DNA of 64,000 nucleotides, taken from the NCBI GenBank assembly GCA_016717115.1, contig JADKGE010000002.1:434001-498000 (forward strand), read 5' to 3'. Both the position numbers and the translations under genes were made by a program. The notes below the pieces were generated by a model. It worked only from the letters and a program-made list of their open reading frames with translations, did not search any database and was not told the DNA's origin. Below are positions 19,073-27,288 of the stretch, in pieces. The stretch is from Actinomycetota bacterium (GTDB lineage Bacteria > Actinomycetota > Actinomycetes > S36-B12). Each line of letters opens with the position of its first letter. Positions within the stretch are counted from its first letter, which is position 1.

Positions 19073-20575
19073 TCACGTGAGCCTCGCCTGGGTCTCCTGC
19101 AGGACCCGGGTCATGAACGCGGCGAAGGCGGCCGGCTCGTCGAGATGCGGAACGTGGCCTGAGCTCTCGAACGTCACCAGCGTCTTACTGGGGGCGGTCA
19201 GGGTCGGGAACCATTCCCGTACTAGGGAGGACCGGCCGGTGGCCTCATGGGATCCGAGGGCCACATAGGTCGGGACGTCGAGGTGATCGACATCCCGCCG
19301 GAAGTCGATGCCCTGCAACTGCGGATAGAGCGTCGCAAATGTGTCGACCAGCGCAGACGCCGAACGGATCTGCTCAGTGAGGGTGAGTTCCGGGACGAAC
19401 AGGTTCATCGGGTAGCTGGAGCGCGAAGAGTGGTCCGGTCCGGGCTCGAAGTCATGCCACTCGGGGTTCGACGAGATCGCCACGGGATAGTCGAGCATGT
19501 TGGCGTAGGGCGGTGGGCCGATCGCAGCCAGCTGGTCGGCGAAGGCGACATCCCCTTCGCGCTGGGCATAAGCGACACTCTCGGCATACATCCGCCGGTC
19601 GGTCTCGGCCTGATTCACCATCTGCCCGGTGCCGACGTACGCGGCGAACAGGTCCGGACGCCTCTGCGCCGTGAGGACGCCCAGCGTGGACCCCCAGGAG
19701 CTGCCGACGAGGTACACGCGCCGCTCGTCAAACCGCCGCCGAAGGTACTCGGCCACCTCGATCGCGTCGCTGATCGACTGCTCCAGGGTGATGGTCTCGG
19801 CGTGCTCGAGCGCGCTCGCCGACCGACCTGTGCCGCGCTGGTCCCAGGTGGCCACGACGAACGCCTTCTCCAGCGGTTCGCCCGCGATCCGCATCGAGCC
19901 GACCGCGGTGCCACCCGGGCCCCCTTCGAGGAACAGCAGCACGGGAGAACCGACGCTGTCACCGCGGATCATGATCGATTGGTCGATGCCACCGATCGAC
20001 ACTGTGGTTAGCTCCGCGATGCTGCCAGGCAGGACGTTCCCGTTGGCGTCCACGATCTCAGCGGTTGCACCCGGGCGGGCCAGCGCCACCACCAGGAGCG
20101 CAACGGCGGTTGTCGCGATGCCGAGGATGATGCGGCGTAGGACAAGCCCGACCGAGCCCTGCCCCTCGAGCCTGCGAGGTGCAAGGGCGCGTCGCCGCCA
20201 GGCCGCACCCCAGAACGCGCCGACGAGCATGGGGAGAAGCATCACCAGGCCGTCGAAGCCCCGACCGACCACGAACGCGAGCACGGCGTAGACCCCTCCG
20301 GCGACCGGTCGGTCGACCGTCGGTCCGTCCGCCCCGATCCGGACGAGCTCGAACACGAGCGCGAACAGCACCGGGCTGAGCAACGCCCCCCAGCGCCCGA
20401 TGCACCGTCCCGCGAGCACCCCCACGCCGGCGCACAAGGCGAGCGCACTGATCGAGTCAAGGGTGGACATCGGGCCGCGCGGCATCAGCCATCCCAACAG
20501 GGCTGCGGCGGCGGTGGACCCCCCCGCTGCGAAGACCCATCGGACGGCGGCGCTGCGCTCGTCCATGCGGCTCAT
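19073..20575 (-). CDS. Membrane-anchored alpha/beta hydrolase (proline-iminopeptidase-like)
   Basis: 500 residues. The N-terminal 170 residues contain about five hydrophobic segments. The rest is an alpha/beta hydrolase: oxyanion-hole region 'LFLEGGPGGTAVGS', 'VATWDQRGTGRS', nucleophile elbow G-S-S-W-G near residue 290, a cap domain, 'PTYVALGSHEATG', and the terminal catalytic His in 'SSGHVPHLDEP'. The 'GGPGG' plus 'WDQRGTGRS' combination is typical of prolyl aminopeptidase (S33) relatives. The membrane part would place the hydrolase domain outside the cell, which is inference. The start is ATG 20573-20575; a second ATG three codons later is also possible. Confidence 0.82.
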   Translation of the reverse strand: MSRMDERSAAVRWVFAAGGSTAAAALLGWLMPRGPMSTLDSISALALCAGVGVLAGRCIGRWGALLSPVLFALVFELVRIGADGPTVDRPVAGGVYAVLAFVVGRGFDGLVMLLPMLVGAFWGAAWRRRALAPRRLEGQGSVGLVLRRIILGIATTAVALLVVALARPGATAEIVDANGNVLPGSIAELTTVSIGGIDQSIMIRGDSVGSPVLLFLEGGPGGTAVGSMRIAGEPLEKAFVVATWDQRGTGRSASALEHAETITLEQSISDAIEVAEYLRRRFDERRVYLVGSSWGSTLGVLTAQRRPDLFAAYVGTGQMVNQAETDRRMYAESVAYAQREGDVAFADQLAAIGPPPYANMLDYPVAISSNPEWHDFEPGPDHSSRSSYPMNLFVPELTLTEQIRSASALVDTFATLYPQLQGIDFRRDVDHLDVPTYVALGSHEATGRSSLVREWFPTLTAPSKTLVTFESSGHVPHLDEPAAFAAFMTRVLQETQARLT

Positions 20576-20687
20576 GGATGGCCTTTCCCAGCCCTACTGA
20601 ACACGCCTCGAAGGAGGGGGCCCTCCGTGGAGGCCGCGTTCAGGCTAACGCCGCTGCAGGCGTGAGTCGCGGCGGCGAGACCCGGGC

Positions 20688-20985
20688 TCAGCTGGCGATG
20701 TCCCTCTGGCTGAAGCGTGCCCACGCCACCCCCAGGAACACGGCGGTGTACCCGAGGAAGGGCAGCAGTCCCCGGACCATGGTGTCCCAGTAGACGGGCT
20801 CCCGGAAGGGGTCCGCGAACGCCGGCTAGTAGTGCACCAGGAGCCACGGTTGCAGACGGGCGAGTTGGGAGATCTCGTGGCCATCGGAGGGGTGCTTATG
20901 GTCGTTCGCGTCCATTTGGATCGCCGAGCTCGCGAGTTGGCTCACCGCGATGGTCAGCGCCCGATTGCCCTTCACGGTGGCCTCC
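20688..20985 (-). pseudogene. 3' remnant of an ABC-2-type transporter permease
   Basis: Read on the minus strand to TGA 20688-20690, this stretch gives 'NRALTIAVSQLASSAIQ', 'LQPWLLVHY', a TAG (complement of 20826-20828), then 'PAFADPFREPVYWDTM' and a final membrane helix ending in 'AWARFSQRDIAS'. That is the usual end of an ABC-2 permease: the extracytoplasmic loop, last helix and a short basic tail. No start or upstream membrane helices are present because the zinc-ribbon gene begins directly before it. The internal TAG sits where relatives often have Trp. It is a non-functional fragment. Confidence 0.55.
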
Positions 20986-20986
20986 G

Positions 20987-21199
20987 CTAGGGGAGTTCTA
21001 CGTGGCAGGCCTCGCACCGCCAGTGGGGTCGTAGCCCTTCGGGCAGGCAACATCCGCCGAGGCTGATCTCGCCACGCTCCGCCGCCTCGAACATGTCCGG
21101 GGACGGGAACCCGAAGGCCAACGGGACGACCGAGTCCGCAAGGCCGCAAGACGTGCAGACAGGTCGTGAAACATCGGTGCGATCCTGCACGCCACTCAT
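20987..21199 (-). CDS. Small zinc-ribbon protein
   Basis: 70 residues with two CxxC knuckles: 'VCTSCG' near residue 14 and 'RCEACH' near residue 61. Between them is the conserved-looking segment 'FGFPSPDMFEAAERGEISLGGCCL', which I recognise as a recurrent actinobacterial small-protein family without a known function. ATG 21197-21199 with AAGGGA upstream is preferred over longer starts toward 21268. Zinc binding follows from the CxxC pairs. No DNA-binding domain is visible. Confidence 0.72.
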   Translation of the reverse strand: MSGVQDRTDVSRPVCTSCGLADSVVPLAFGFPSPDMFEAAERGEISLGGCCLPEGLRPHWRCEACHVELP

Positions 21200-21429
21200 C
21201 GGGCTGTCCCTTCTACACACCACATTCGAGCTTGGCTCACTTGCCACGATAGGCGCGGTCCCTGACATTGGGAGGCGGCGACAATCTGATCAGGTGCGTC
21301 CGACCTGTGGACAACGTCTGTTTCGGCTCTGTGACTCGTGCCGCTTCCGTGCGAGATCTACGGGGCTGCAACGCGCACGAGCGGGCGGCGGCGGGCTGAA
21401 GAACACCCCTAAGCACTGAGGGGTTTCGG

Positions 21430-21503
21430 TGGAGCGGGTGACGGGAATCGAACCCGCACTGTCAGCTTGGGAAGCTGATGTTCTGCCATTGAACTACACC
21501 CGC
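21430..21503 (-). tRNA. tRNA-Gly (anticodon CCC)
   Basis: The minus strand gives a full cloverleaf: acceptor GCGGGTG/CACCCGC, D-arm 'GTTCAATGGCAGAAC', anticodon stem TCAGC/GCTGA around the loop TTCCCAA (anticodon CCC), T-arm with GGTTCGATTCC, discriminator T and encoded CCA. It is 74 bases including CCA. It decodes GGG, and lies 12 bases upstream of the 3' end of the MobA fusion gene. No integrase or att-like duplication is seen next to it. Confidence 0.95.
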
Positions 21504-21515
21504 GGAACGAGCCGA

Positions 21516-22400
21516 TTATGCCAGTGGCGGGTCCGCGGTCGCGTCGGGCGTCCAGCCTTGCGCCAACTCGGTCAGCCGGCGGGCCGCCTCCTCGACGGTC
21601 ATCCCGCCCGCCACGGCCTGTCCCAACAGGTACGTGGACACGGGCGCCATCGGCCGCGCCACCCCGTGCGCCGCCTCGCGAGCCACGTCGAGAATCCGAT
21701 CGACGTCGACGCTCGCGTCGAGTTCGAGTGCCTTGGCTGCTGCTTCGACCCATGCATCCATGCTGGACGGCCTTCCTGCCGTTGGTACGTGCGCGGTCCG
21801 CGAACTCACGCTACGCCGTGCGGCCGCCAGATCCTCGGGAGTGTCGATGTCCCGCAGATCGCGGACCACATCGTCGTCGCTGGATTCGGTGACGTTCAGT
21901 CGATCGGTGACGGCGCACATCGAAAGACCGAACACCAGCCCGGCCTCGGAGATGGCCCGTCGCAATGCCTCGACGCGATACAGCGCGGCGAGGGGCTGCC
22001 GGATGCCGGACTCGTCGCACGGGACGAGTGCGTCGGCCTGGGGAGGCACATCGCGAGCGCTCGCGGCCAGGGCCGTGGCAACGCGACCGGCGGCGGGCAT
22101 GTCGACGGCGAGCACGGCGACCCAGGGCGTGGACGTCATCTCGAGGCCACAGGCCAGGCCCGACACCGGTCCGCCGAAGCGTCGGGGCTCAGTGGCCCAG
22201 GCGACGGCCCGCGGCACCTCGGTCGACTCCGGCCCGACGACCACGATCGGCACGTCGGCCGGGATGTCGTCGATGAGGGCGCCTAGGAGGGTGCGCCCGC
22301 CGACGGTGGCGCGGCTCTTGTCGAACCCGAGGCGCGTGGATCGACCACCGGCGAGGATGACCGCGGTCCAGTGGACGGGCAGTTCGGGCCTGGCGGTCAC
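21516..22400 (-). CDS. MobA-type nucleotidyltransferase fused to DUF6457
   Basis: 294 residues in one uninterrupted frame. Residues about 10-200 are a molybdenum cofactor guanylyltransferase-like domain: 'AVILAGGRSTRLGFDKSRA' (GTP-binding loop), 'PVSGLACGLEM', 'AVDMP' (metal Asp), 'ALYRVEALRRAI', 'DIDTPEDL'. Residues about 213-294 are a DUF6457 domain ('MDAWVEAAAKALEL', 'MAPVSTYLLGQAVAGG'). The domain could also be translated alone from ATG 21759-21761, giving 81 residues. The start GTG 22398-22400 follows GGGAG and overlaps the FUSC gene stop. The moa cluster 4 kb downstream fits a role in attaching GMP to molybdopterin. Confidence 0.82.
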   Translation of the reverse strand: MTARPELPVHWTAVILAGGRSTRLGFDKSRATVGGRTLLGALIDDIPADVPIVVVGPESTEVPRAVAWATEPRRFGGPVSGLACGLEMTSTPWVAVLAVDMPAAGRVATALAASARDVPPQADALVPCDESGIRQPLAALYRVEALRRAISEAGLVFGLSMCAVTDRLNVTESSDDDVVRDLRDIDTPEDLAAARRSVSSRTAHVPTAGRPSSMDAWVEAAAKALELDASVDVDRILDVAREAAHGVARPMAPVSTYLLGQAVAGGMTVEEAARRLTELAQGWTPDATADPPLA

Positions 22401-24529
22401 GAGGCTCCCGCGTCCACGGGCGCGAACGCCAGCCGGTCCGCATGGGCGACCCAGTCGGCGGTCCACAGCGCGAGGACGAAGGCGTGCGCGGCCGCGGCGT
22501 CCACGACGCGCGCGGGCAGGGGTTCCGGCCGATCGGCAGGCGGGGCGAGGGGTGCCTGCGGAGCGCCGTCGCGTTCGAGGCTGTCCGCGACATCGGTCCA
22601 GGTGACCGTGCTGGCGGCCACCGACTCCTCGACGAGCTGCGACAGCTCCGGGCTCGTGGACAGCACGGGCTGCTGCGCGGAGTAGGACCGGACGATCCGG
22701 CCGACGTCGAGCAGCAAGGTGGTGGCGTTCGTGAGGCGCGCCCACTGGCGCGAGTCGGTGATCGCGGTGCCCCGCTGCATGACGGCGATGTCGTGGGTCT
22801 CGGCCGAGCGAAGGGCCGCGTCGATGGCCGTCGTCTCCTGCCGCTGGATCTCCGCGCTGGGGATCTGCCGAGTGAGCGCCGCGACCGCGAGGGCAAGGTA
22901 GGCGGACGCCTCGCGGAGCCCCGTCGCCACGGCGGTGTGGAGGAGCTGGACGGCACCGCCGGGCCACAGCACGACTCCGACGACGACGGCCACGACCGCG
23001 CCGAGGGCGACGTTCTCGACTCGGAGCACGCCGATGGCGAGGTCGGGCGGCCAGTCGATGATGCCCAGCACGATCAGGATGAAGGCCGAGAAGGCCGCCT
23101 GTCCGGTGATGTAGTTGACGGCGACCGGGCCCCAGGCGCAGAGGACCAGGACGACGGGCATCAGCACCCACAAGAGCACCTCGTCGGGCGACGTGATGCT
23201 GATGAGCAGGGTCGCGGCGGCGACGCCCACGACGGTGCCGAGCACCGCCTGCCACGCGAAGCGCCGCGTGCTGGCCGCGTCATAGCGCTGCACGGACAGC
23301 ACGCCCAGGAGCACCCAGAATCCGTGGCTGACTCCGAACTGCTCGACGACGAAGATGGCGATGCCCAGGCCGACGCCGCTGCGCAGGGCAGAGCGGAACC
23401 ACGGGGAGCGCAGGCTCAACTGCGCGCGCACGATGGCCCCCCAGCTTCGCTCCGGCACCGCGGGCAGGTCGGGAAGGACCTCGACGGGGGCGCCGAGCGA
23501 CTGTCGGGCCAGTTCGACGAGCTGCTCGGCGACGAGGGAGGAGACGCGGGCCGCGTGGCCGTCGCGAACGGCCAGCGCGAGCCCCGACGTGTCCGCCCCC
23601 GCCGCCGAGCGCTGCAGCACCCAGTCCTCGGTGCGCTGATGGTGGACGAGGCGTGCGTCATCGAGGGGCTGGGCGGTCGGTGGGGCGCTGCCGCCCATGA
23701 GCGCGTCCGCGATCCCGGCGAGGGCTTCGGTGACGGCCCGTGCGAGGTCCGGCGTCCCGATCTCCTCCCCCGGGTCGGCGGCGGTACTCCCCACTCCGCC
23801 GGCGAGCAGGATGCGGGCGGTGTTCACCTCGTCGACGAGAAGGGACAGCGCCCGGTCGCGCCCGGTCGTCCCGGCGGGTCGGAAGGGCTGACCCACATAG
23901 GTGGCGTTGAGCCGCTCGACGGCGTCGTCGAGGCGGGTGAGCTGCTGCGCGCGGAGGGCGTCGTCGGGATCGACCCACGTCGCGTGGACCAGGTCGGCGG
24001 CGGCCTGCAGCGCGTCGCAGAGAGCCTCACGGATGACCAGGCGGCGGTCCCGAGGCAGGACCAGAAGCGCCGCAGCGGTGCTGAGCACGACGGCCAGGGT
24101 CCAGCCGGCAAGGTACTGCGGCAGGGCGCTGGCGGGGCCGCCGAAAGTGATCGCCACGATGAAGACGATGAGAACCCCGGGGGCACCGGCAGCGACGCGT
24201 CCGCGCAGCACGGCGGCGAAGGCGAGCAGGAACGCGACCACGGCCGTGACCAGCACCTGGCTGACGGGGTTCTGGGCTGCCGCCCAGCCGATGACGAGGA
24301 AGGCTGCCCCGCTCAGGCCCATGAGGACGTAGGCCTAGAGCCGGCATTGACATGTGCCCGCGAAGTCGGCGTTGACGAGCAGCCCGATAATACCGAACGC
24401 CGCGAACAGTGCCGCCTGCGGGCTGTCCATGACGAGCAGGGTGATCGCGACCGCGAGTTGCAGGACGATGGCCGCCCGGACCCCGCGCCGGAGCGCGGTA
24501 TGCCCCGGATCCGGATGGAGGATGGCCAC
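22397..24529 (-). pseudogene. FUSC-family transporter, interrupted by an in-frame TAG
   Basis: The frame encodes about 710 residues with one internal stop (TAG, complement of 24335-24337) after about 64 codons. Before it is 'AAIVLQLAVAITLLVMD' plus 'FGIIGLLVNADFAG'. After it, membrane helices resume ('AYVLMGLSGAAFLVIGWAAA'). A soluble middle part is followed by the FUSC signature region 'LRSGVGLGIAIFVVEQFGVSHGFWVLLGVLSV' split over two helices. These proteins are inner-membrane exporters of aromatic acids or similar compounds. A GTG at 24527-24529 is a possible start. Reinitiation at ATG 24320-24322 would lose the first helices. It is divergent from dcd. Confidence 0.75.
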
Positions 24530-24563
24530 GCCCGAGAGGCTACCGACCCGATAGCCTCGCCTC

Positions 24564-25139
24564 GTGCTGCTTTCCGATCGTGACATCAAGGCGGAGCTCG
24601 CCGACGGGCGCGTGGGGCTCGAGCCCTACGACGAGGCGATGATCCAGCCCTCGAGCATCGACGTCCGGCTCGATCGCTGGTTCCGCGTCTTCGAGAACCA
24701 CCGCTACCCGTTCATCGACCCGAGCAGCGAGCAGCCCGACCTGACGCGCCTGCTCGAGCCGGAGGGCGACGAGCCGTTCATCCTCCACCCGGGCGAGTTC
24801 GTCCTCGGGTCGACGTTCGAGGTCGTCACGCTGCCCGACGACATCGCGGGCCGGCTCGAGGGCAAGTCCTCGCTCGGACGCCTGGGTCTGCTCACGCACT
24901 CCACCGCGGGCTTCATCGACCCGGGCTTCTCCGGGCATGTCACCCTCGAGCTGTCGAACGTCGCGAACCTGCCGATCATGCTGTATCCCGGGATGAAGAT
25001 CGGCCAGCTGTGCCTGTTCCGGCTGTCCAGCCCGGCCGAGCATCCGTATGGGTCCGCGAAGTACGGGTCCAGGTACCAGGGCCAGCGGGGGCCAACTCCG
25101 AGCCGGTCCTTCGCGAACTTCCACCGCACCCAGATCTGA
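24564..25139 (+). CDS. dcd: dCTP deaminase (possibly bifunctional dCTP deaminase/dUTPase)
   Basis: 191 residues, a trimeric dUTPase-fold enzyme that deaminates dCTP on the route to dTTP. Motifs: 'MIQPSSIDVRLD', 'LHPGEFVLGSTFE', the nucleotide loop 'GRLEGKSSLGRLGL', 'STAGFIDPGFSGHVTLEL', 'GMKIGQLCLF', and the C-terminal closing arm 'GSAKYGSRYQGQRGPTPSR'. The 'AGFIDPGFSG' loop and the length are like the bifunctional enzyme of mycobacteria, which makes dUMP directly. That assignment is inference. The start is GTG 24564, divergent from the FUSC gene with a short intergenic region. Confidence 0.95.
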   Translation: MLLSDRDIKAELADGRVGLEPYDEAMIQPSSIDVRLDRWFRVFENHRYPFIDPSSEQPDLTRLLEPEGDEPFILHPGEFVLGSTFEVVTLPDDIAGRLEGKSSLGRLGLLTHSTAGFIDPGFSGHVTLELSNVANLPIMLYPGMKIGQLCLFRLSSPAEHPYGSAKYGSRYQGQRGPTPSRSFANFHRTQI

Positions 25140-25145
25140 CGTCGC

Positions 25146-25652
25146 ATGGAGCCGCCGCCGGAGTCGGAGCTCGAGATCCTCACGTACGAGGACTTCGGCG
25201 TGGGCATCCGCTGGATCGCCCAGCAGGTGGTCGACGACGACTGGATCCCTGACGCCATCCTCGGCGTGGTGCGCGGCGGCCTGTTCGTCGCGGCCGGCAT
25301 CGCGTACGCGCTCGATATCAAGGATGTGCGGCACGTCAACATCGAGTTCTACACCGATGCCGGGGTGACACTGCCGGAGCCGATCCTCATCGGCGACCAG
25401 CCGCATCTGCTCGACCTCGTGCACCGGCGGGTCCTCGTGGCGGATGACGTCGCGGACACGGGTGCCACGTTGCACTTCCTGCGCAAGCTGCTGCCCGCTG
25501 ACTCCGATGTGCGCGTCGCCGTGCTGTACGAGAAGCCGCACACCACCTACGCGCCCGAGATCGCCTGGCGGTCGACCGACAAGTGGATCCGGTTCCCGTG
25601 GATCCAGGTGCCTCCGGTGCGGGTGGCCGAGGAGGGCCGATCGTCGGTCTAG
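25146..25652 (+). CDS. Phosphoribosyltransferase (type I PRT fold)
   Basis: 168 residues with the PRPP-binding signature 'RVLVADDVADTGATL' near residue 98 and a pyrophosphate loop 'GVVRGGLFVAAG' near residue 38. It resembles stand-alone purine/xanthine-type phosphoribosyltransferases. A hood specific to hypoxanthine-guanine PRT is not obvious, so the base is unknown. ATG is at 25146, six bases after the dcd stop, so the two are probably co-transcribed as nucleotide-metabolism genes. Confidence 0.88.
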   Translation: MEPPPESELEILTYEDFGVGIRWIAQQVVDDDWIPDAILGVVRGGLFVAAGIAYALDIKDVRHVNIEFYTDAGVTLPEPILIGDQPHLLDLVHRRVLVADDVADTGATLHFLRKLLPADSDVRVAVLYEKPHTTYAPEIAWRSTDKWIRFPWIQVPPVRVAEEGRSSV

Positions 25653-25701
25653 TGCTGACCGTCGCTCGCGCGCTCCATCGACGGCGAGGAGGCCGACGGC
25701 G

Positions 25702-26808
25702 TCACGGGTGGACTCCGGGGTGGATGGGTCCCTCGGTCGTGGCCAGCTGCTGACCGCTGCCGCCCCGCCGCTCCTTGATGATCTCCGCCGCGATGGAGAT
25801 GGCCGTCTCCTCCGGCGTCCGCGCTCCGAGGTCCAGGCCGATGGGCGCGTGCAGGCGGGACAGCTCGTCGTCGGTGAGCCCGGCCGCCTTCAGCCGGACG
25901 AGGCGCTCCGCGTGCGTGCGACGCGATCCCATCGCACCGACGTAGCCGGCGTTCGTGCGCAGGGCCACGGTCAGGGCCGGCACGTCGAACTTCGGATCGT
26001 GGGTGAGCACGGCGATCGCCGTGCGCTCATCGATGGGCTGCTTCTCGAGCCACCGATGCGGCCAGTCGACCACCACCTCGTCGGCGCCGGGGAACCGCTG
26101 GCGCGTGGCGAAGACCGGGCGGGCGTCGCACACGGTGACGCGGAAGCCGAGGATCTTGCCGACGCGCACGAGCACGGCGGAGACGTCGCTCGCGCCGAGA
26201 ACGAACATCTGTGCGGGCGGTGCCTGGCTGGCGACGAACACGTCGAGGCCTTCGCCCAGGCGCTCGCCGTCGGGCCCGTAGTGCAGGAGGCCGGTGGCTC
26301 CGGCGGCGAGCATGCCGCTGGCGTCCTCGCGCACCGTGTGGTCGAGGCGTTCGGTGCCGAGCGACCCTTCGGAGTGCCCGGGCCGGACGAGGAGGTGCCG
26401 TCCGACGAAGTGCGGGCCGCGAACGATGGTGGCCACGGCGACGGGCTCCTGCCGCGCGATGCTCTCTGCCACCGACTCCAGCTCCGGCCACGTGCCGGCG
26501 TCGACCCGCTCGACGAAGACCTCGAGGATGCCGCCGCAGGTCAGGCCGACGGCGTACGCGTCGTCGTCGCTGATCCCATAAGTCTCGAAGCGGGGACGGC
26601 CGTCCGCGAGCACCTGCTGTCCGACGGTGAACACGGCACCCTCAACGCACCCGCCGCTGAGGGACCCGACGGCCGCGTCCTGGTCGGTGATGAGCATCGA
26701 CGCACCTGCGGGGCTCGGGGCCGAACGCCAGGTGCGGACGACGGTGGCCATCGCGGCGCTGCCGCCGCGGATGCGGATCGACTGGAGCTCCGCCAGGACC
26801 TCGCGCAA
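25702..26808 (-). CDS. XdhC/CoxI-family protein
   Basis: About 368 residues. The N-terminal XdhC_CoxI domain has 'ATVVRTWRSAPSPAGASMLI', 'GSLSGGCVEG' and 'YGISDDDAYAVGLTCGG'. The C-terminal Rossmann-like domain has 'MFVLGASDVSAVLVRVGKILG' and 'VLTHDPKFD', 'GYVGAMGSRRTHAERL'. These proteins handle sulfuration or insertion of the molybdenum cofactor for xanthine-dehydrogenase-type enzymes. TTG 26806-26808 preceded by GGGGAG is the best start and gives the usual N-terminus; no ATG fits upstream. It is divergent from moaE, matching a molybdenum theme. Confidence 0.87.
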   Translation of the reverse strand: MREVLAELQSIRIRGGSAAMATVVRTWRSAPSPAGASMLITDQDAAVGSLSGGCVEGAVFTVGQQVLADGRPRFETYGISDDDAYAVGLTCGGILEVFVERVDAGTWPELESVAESIARQEPVAVATIVRGPHFVGRHLLVRPGHSEGSLGTERLDHTVREDASGMLAAGATGLLHYGPDGERLGEGLDVFVASQAPPAQMFVLGASDVSAVLVRVGKILGFRVTVCDARPVFATRQRFPGADEVVVDWPHRWLEKQPIDERTAIAVLTHDPKFDVPALTVALRTNAGYVGAMGSRRTHAERLVRLKAAGLTDDELSRLHAPIGLDLGARTPEETAISIAAEIIKERRGGSGQQLATTEGPIHPGVHP

Positions 26809-26865
26809 GGCGTCTCCCCTCGATTCTTGTGGGCCGATTCGCCGTCGTGGCCCAATAATGGCCCG

Positions 26866-27288
26866 ATGGGCGAGATCCGGCGGGCCGAAGTCGTCGAGAG
26901 CCCACTCGACCTGGCCGCACTCGAGAGACTGGTTGCCGACGACAGCGCCGGCGCCGTGGTGTCGTTCAGCGGCAACGTGCGCGACCACGATCACGGCCGC
27001 TCGGTTCAGTCACTGGCCTACGAGGGGCACCCGTCCGCCGGACGGGTACTGCAGGACGTGGCGGCCGAGGTGCTCGCCTCGTTCGATGTCATCAGCCTCG
27101 CGATCGCGCACCGCGTGGGTCCGCTGGAGGTCGGCGACGCCGCCCTCGTCGCGGTCGTGGCGACTGCCCACCGCGAGGAGGCCTTCCGGGCGTGCGCCGC
27201 CCTGGTCGACCTGACGAAGGAGCGCCTGCCGGTCTGGAAGCATCAGGTCTTCACCGACGGCACCGACGAGTGGGTGAACTGCGCATGA
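26866..27288 (+). CDS. moaE: Molybdopterin synthase catalytic subunit
   Basis: 140 residues. It contains 'GAVVSFSGNVRDHDHGRSV', 'LAYEGHPSAG', 'IAHRVGPLEVGDAALVAVV', 'HREEAFRAC' and 'KERLPVWKHQVFTDGTDEWV', with the MoaE active-site lysines in the last motif. With MoaD it converts precursor Z (cPMP) to molybdopterin. ATG is at 26866. The stop overlaps the moaA start (ATGA at 27285-27288). Confidence 0.95.
   Translation: MGEIRRAEVVESPLDLAALERLVADDSAGAVVSFSGNVRDHDHGRSVQSLAYEGHPSAGRVLQDVAAEVLASFDVISLAIAHRVGPLEVGDAALVAVVATAHREEAFRACAALVDLTKERLPVWKHQVFTDGTDEWVNCA

Noticed and set aside
18993..19080. Short plus-strand frame starting ATG 18993 behind GGGGAG ('MNSDDLNQPDS')
   Set aside because: It begins like the N-terminus of a membrane protein but runs straight into the antisense of the hydrolase gene with no family-like sequence. 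At most a truncated gene start; too little to call.
20590..20645. Imperfect inverted repeat TGAACACG...CGCGTTCA upstream of the hydrolase gene
   Set aside because: The arms differ in length and have mismatches; within chance for GC-rich DNA.
21430..21503. Attachment site for an integrated element at tRNA-Gly
   Set aside because: No integrase, no duplicated tRNA 3' end and no shift to phage-like genes next to it.
26809..26865. Promoter TTGTGG with AATAAT before moaE
   Set aside because: The spacing of 21 bases is too long for a convincing promoter.
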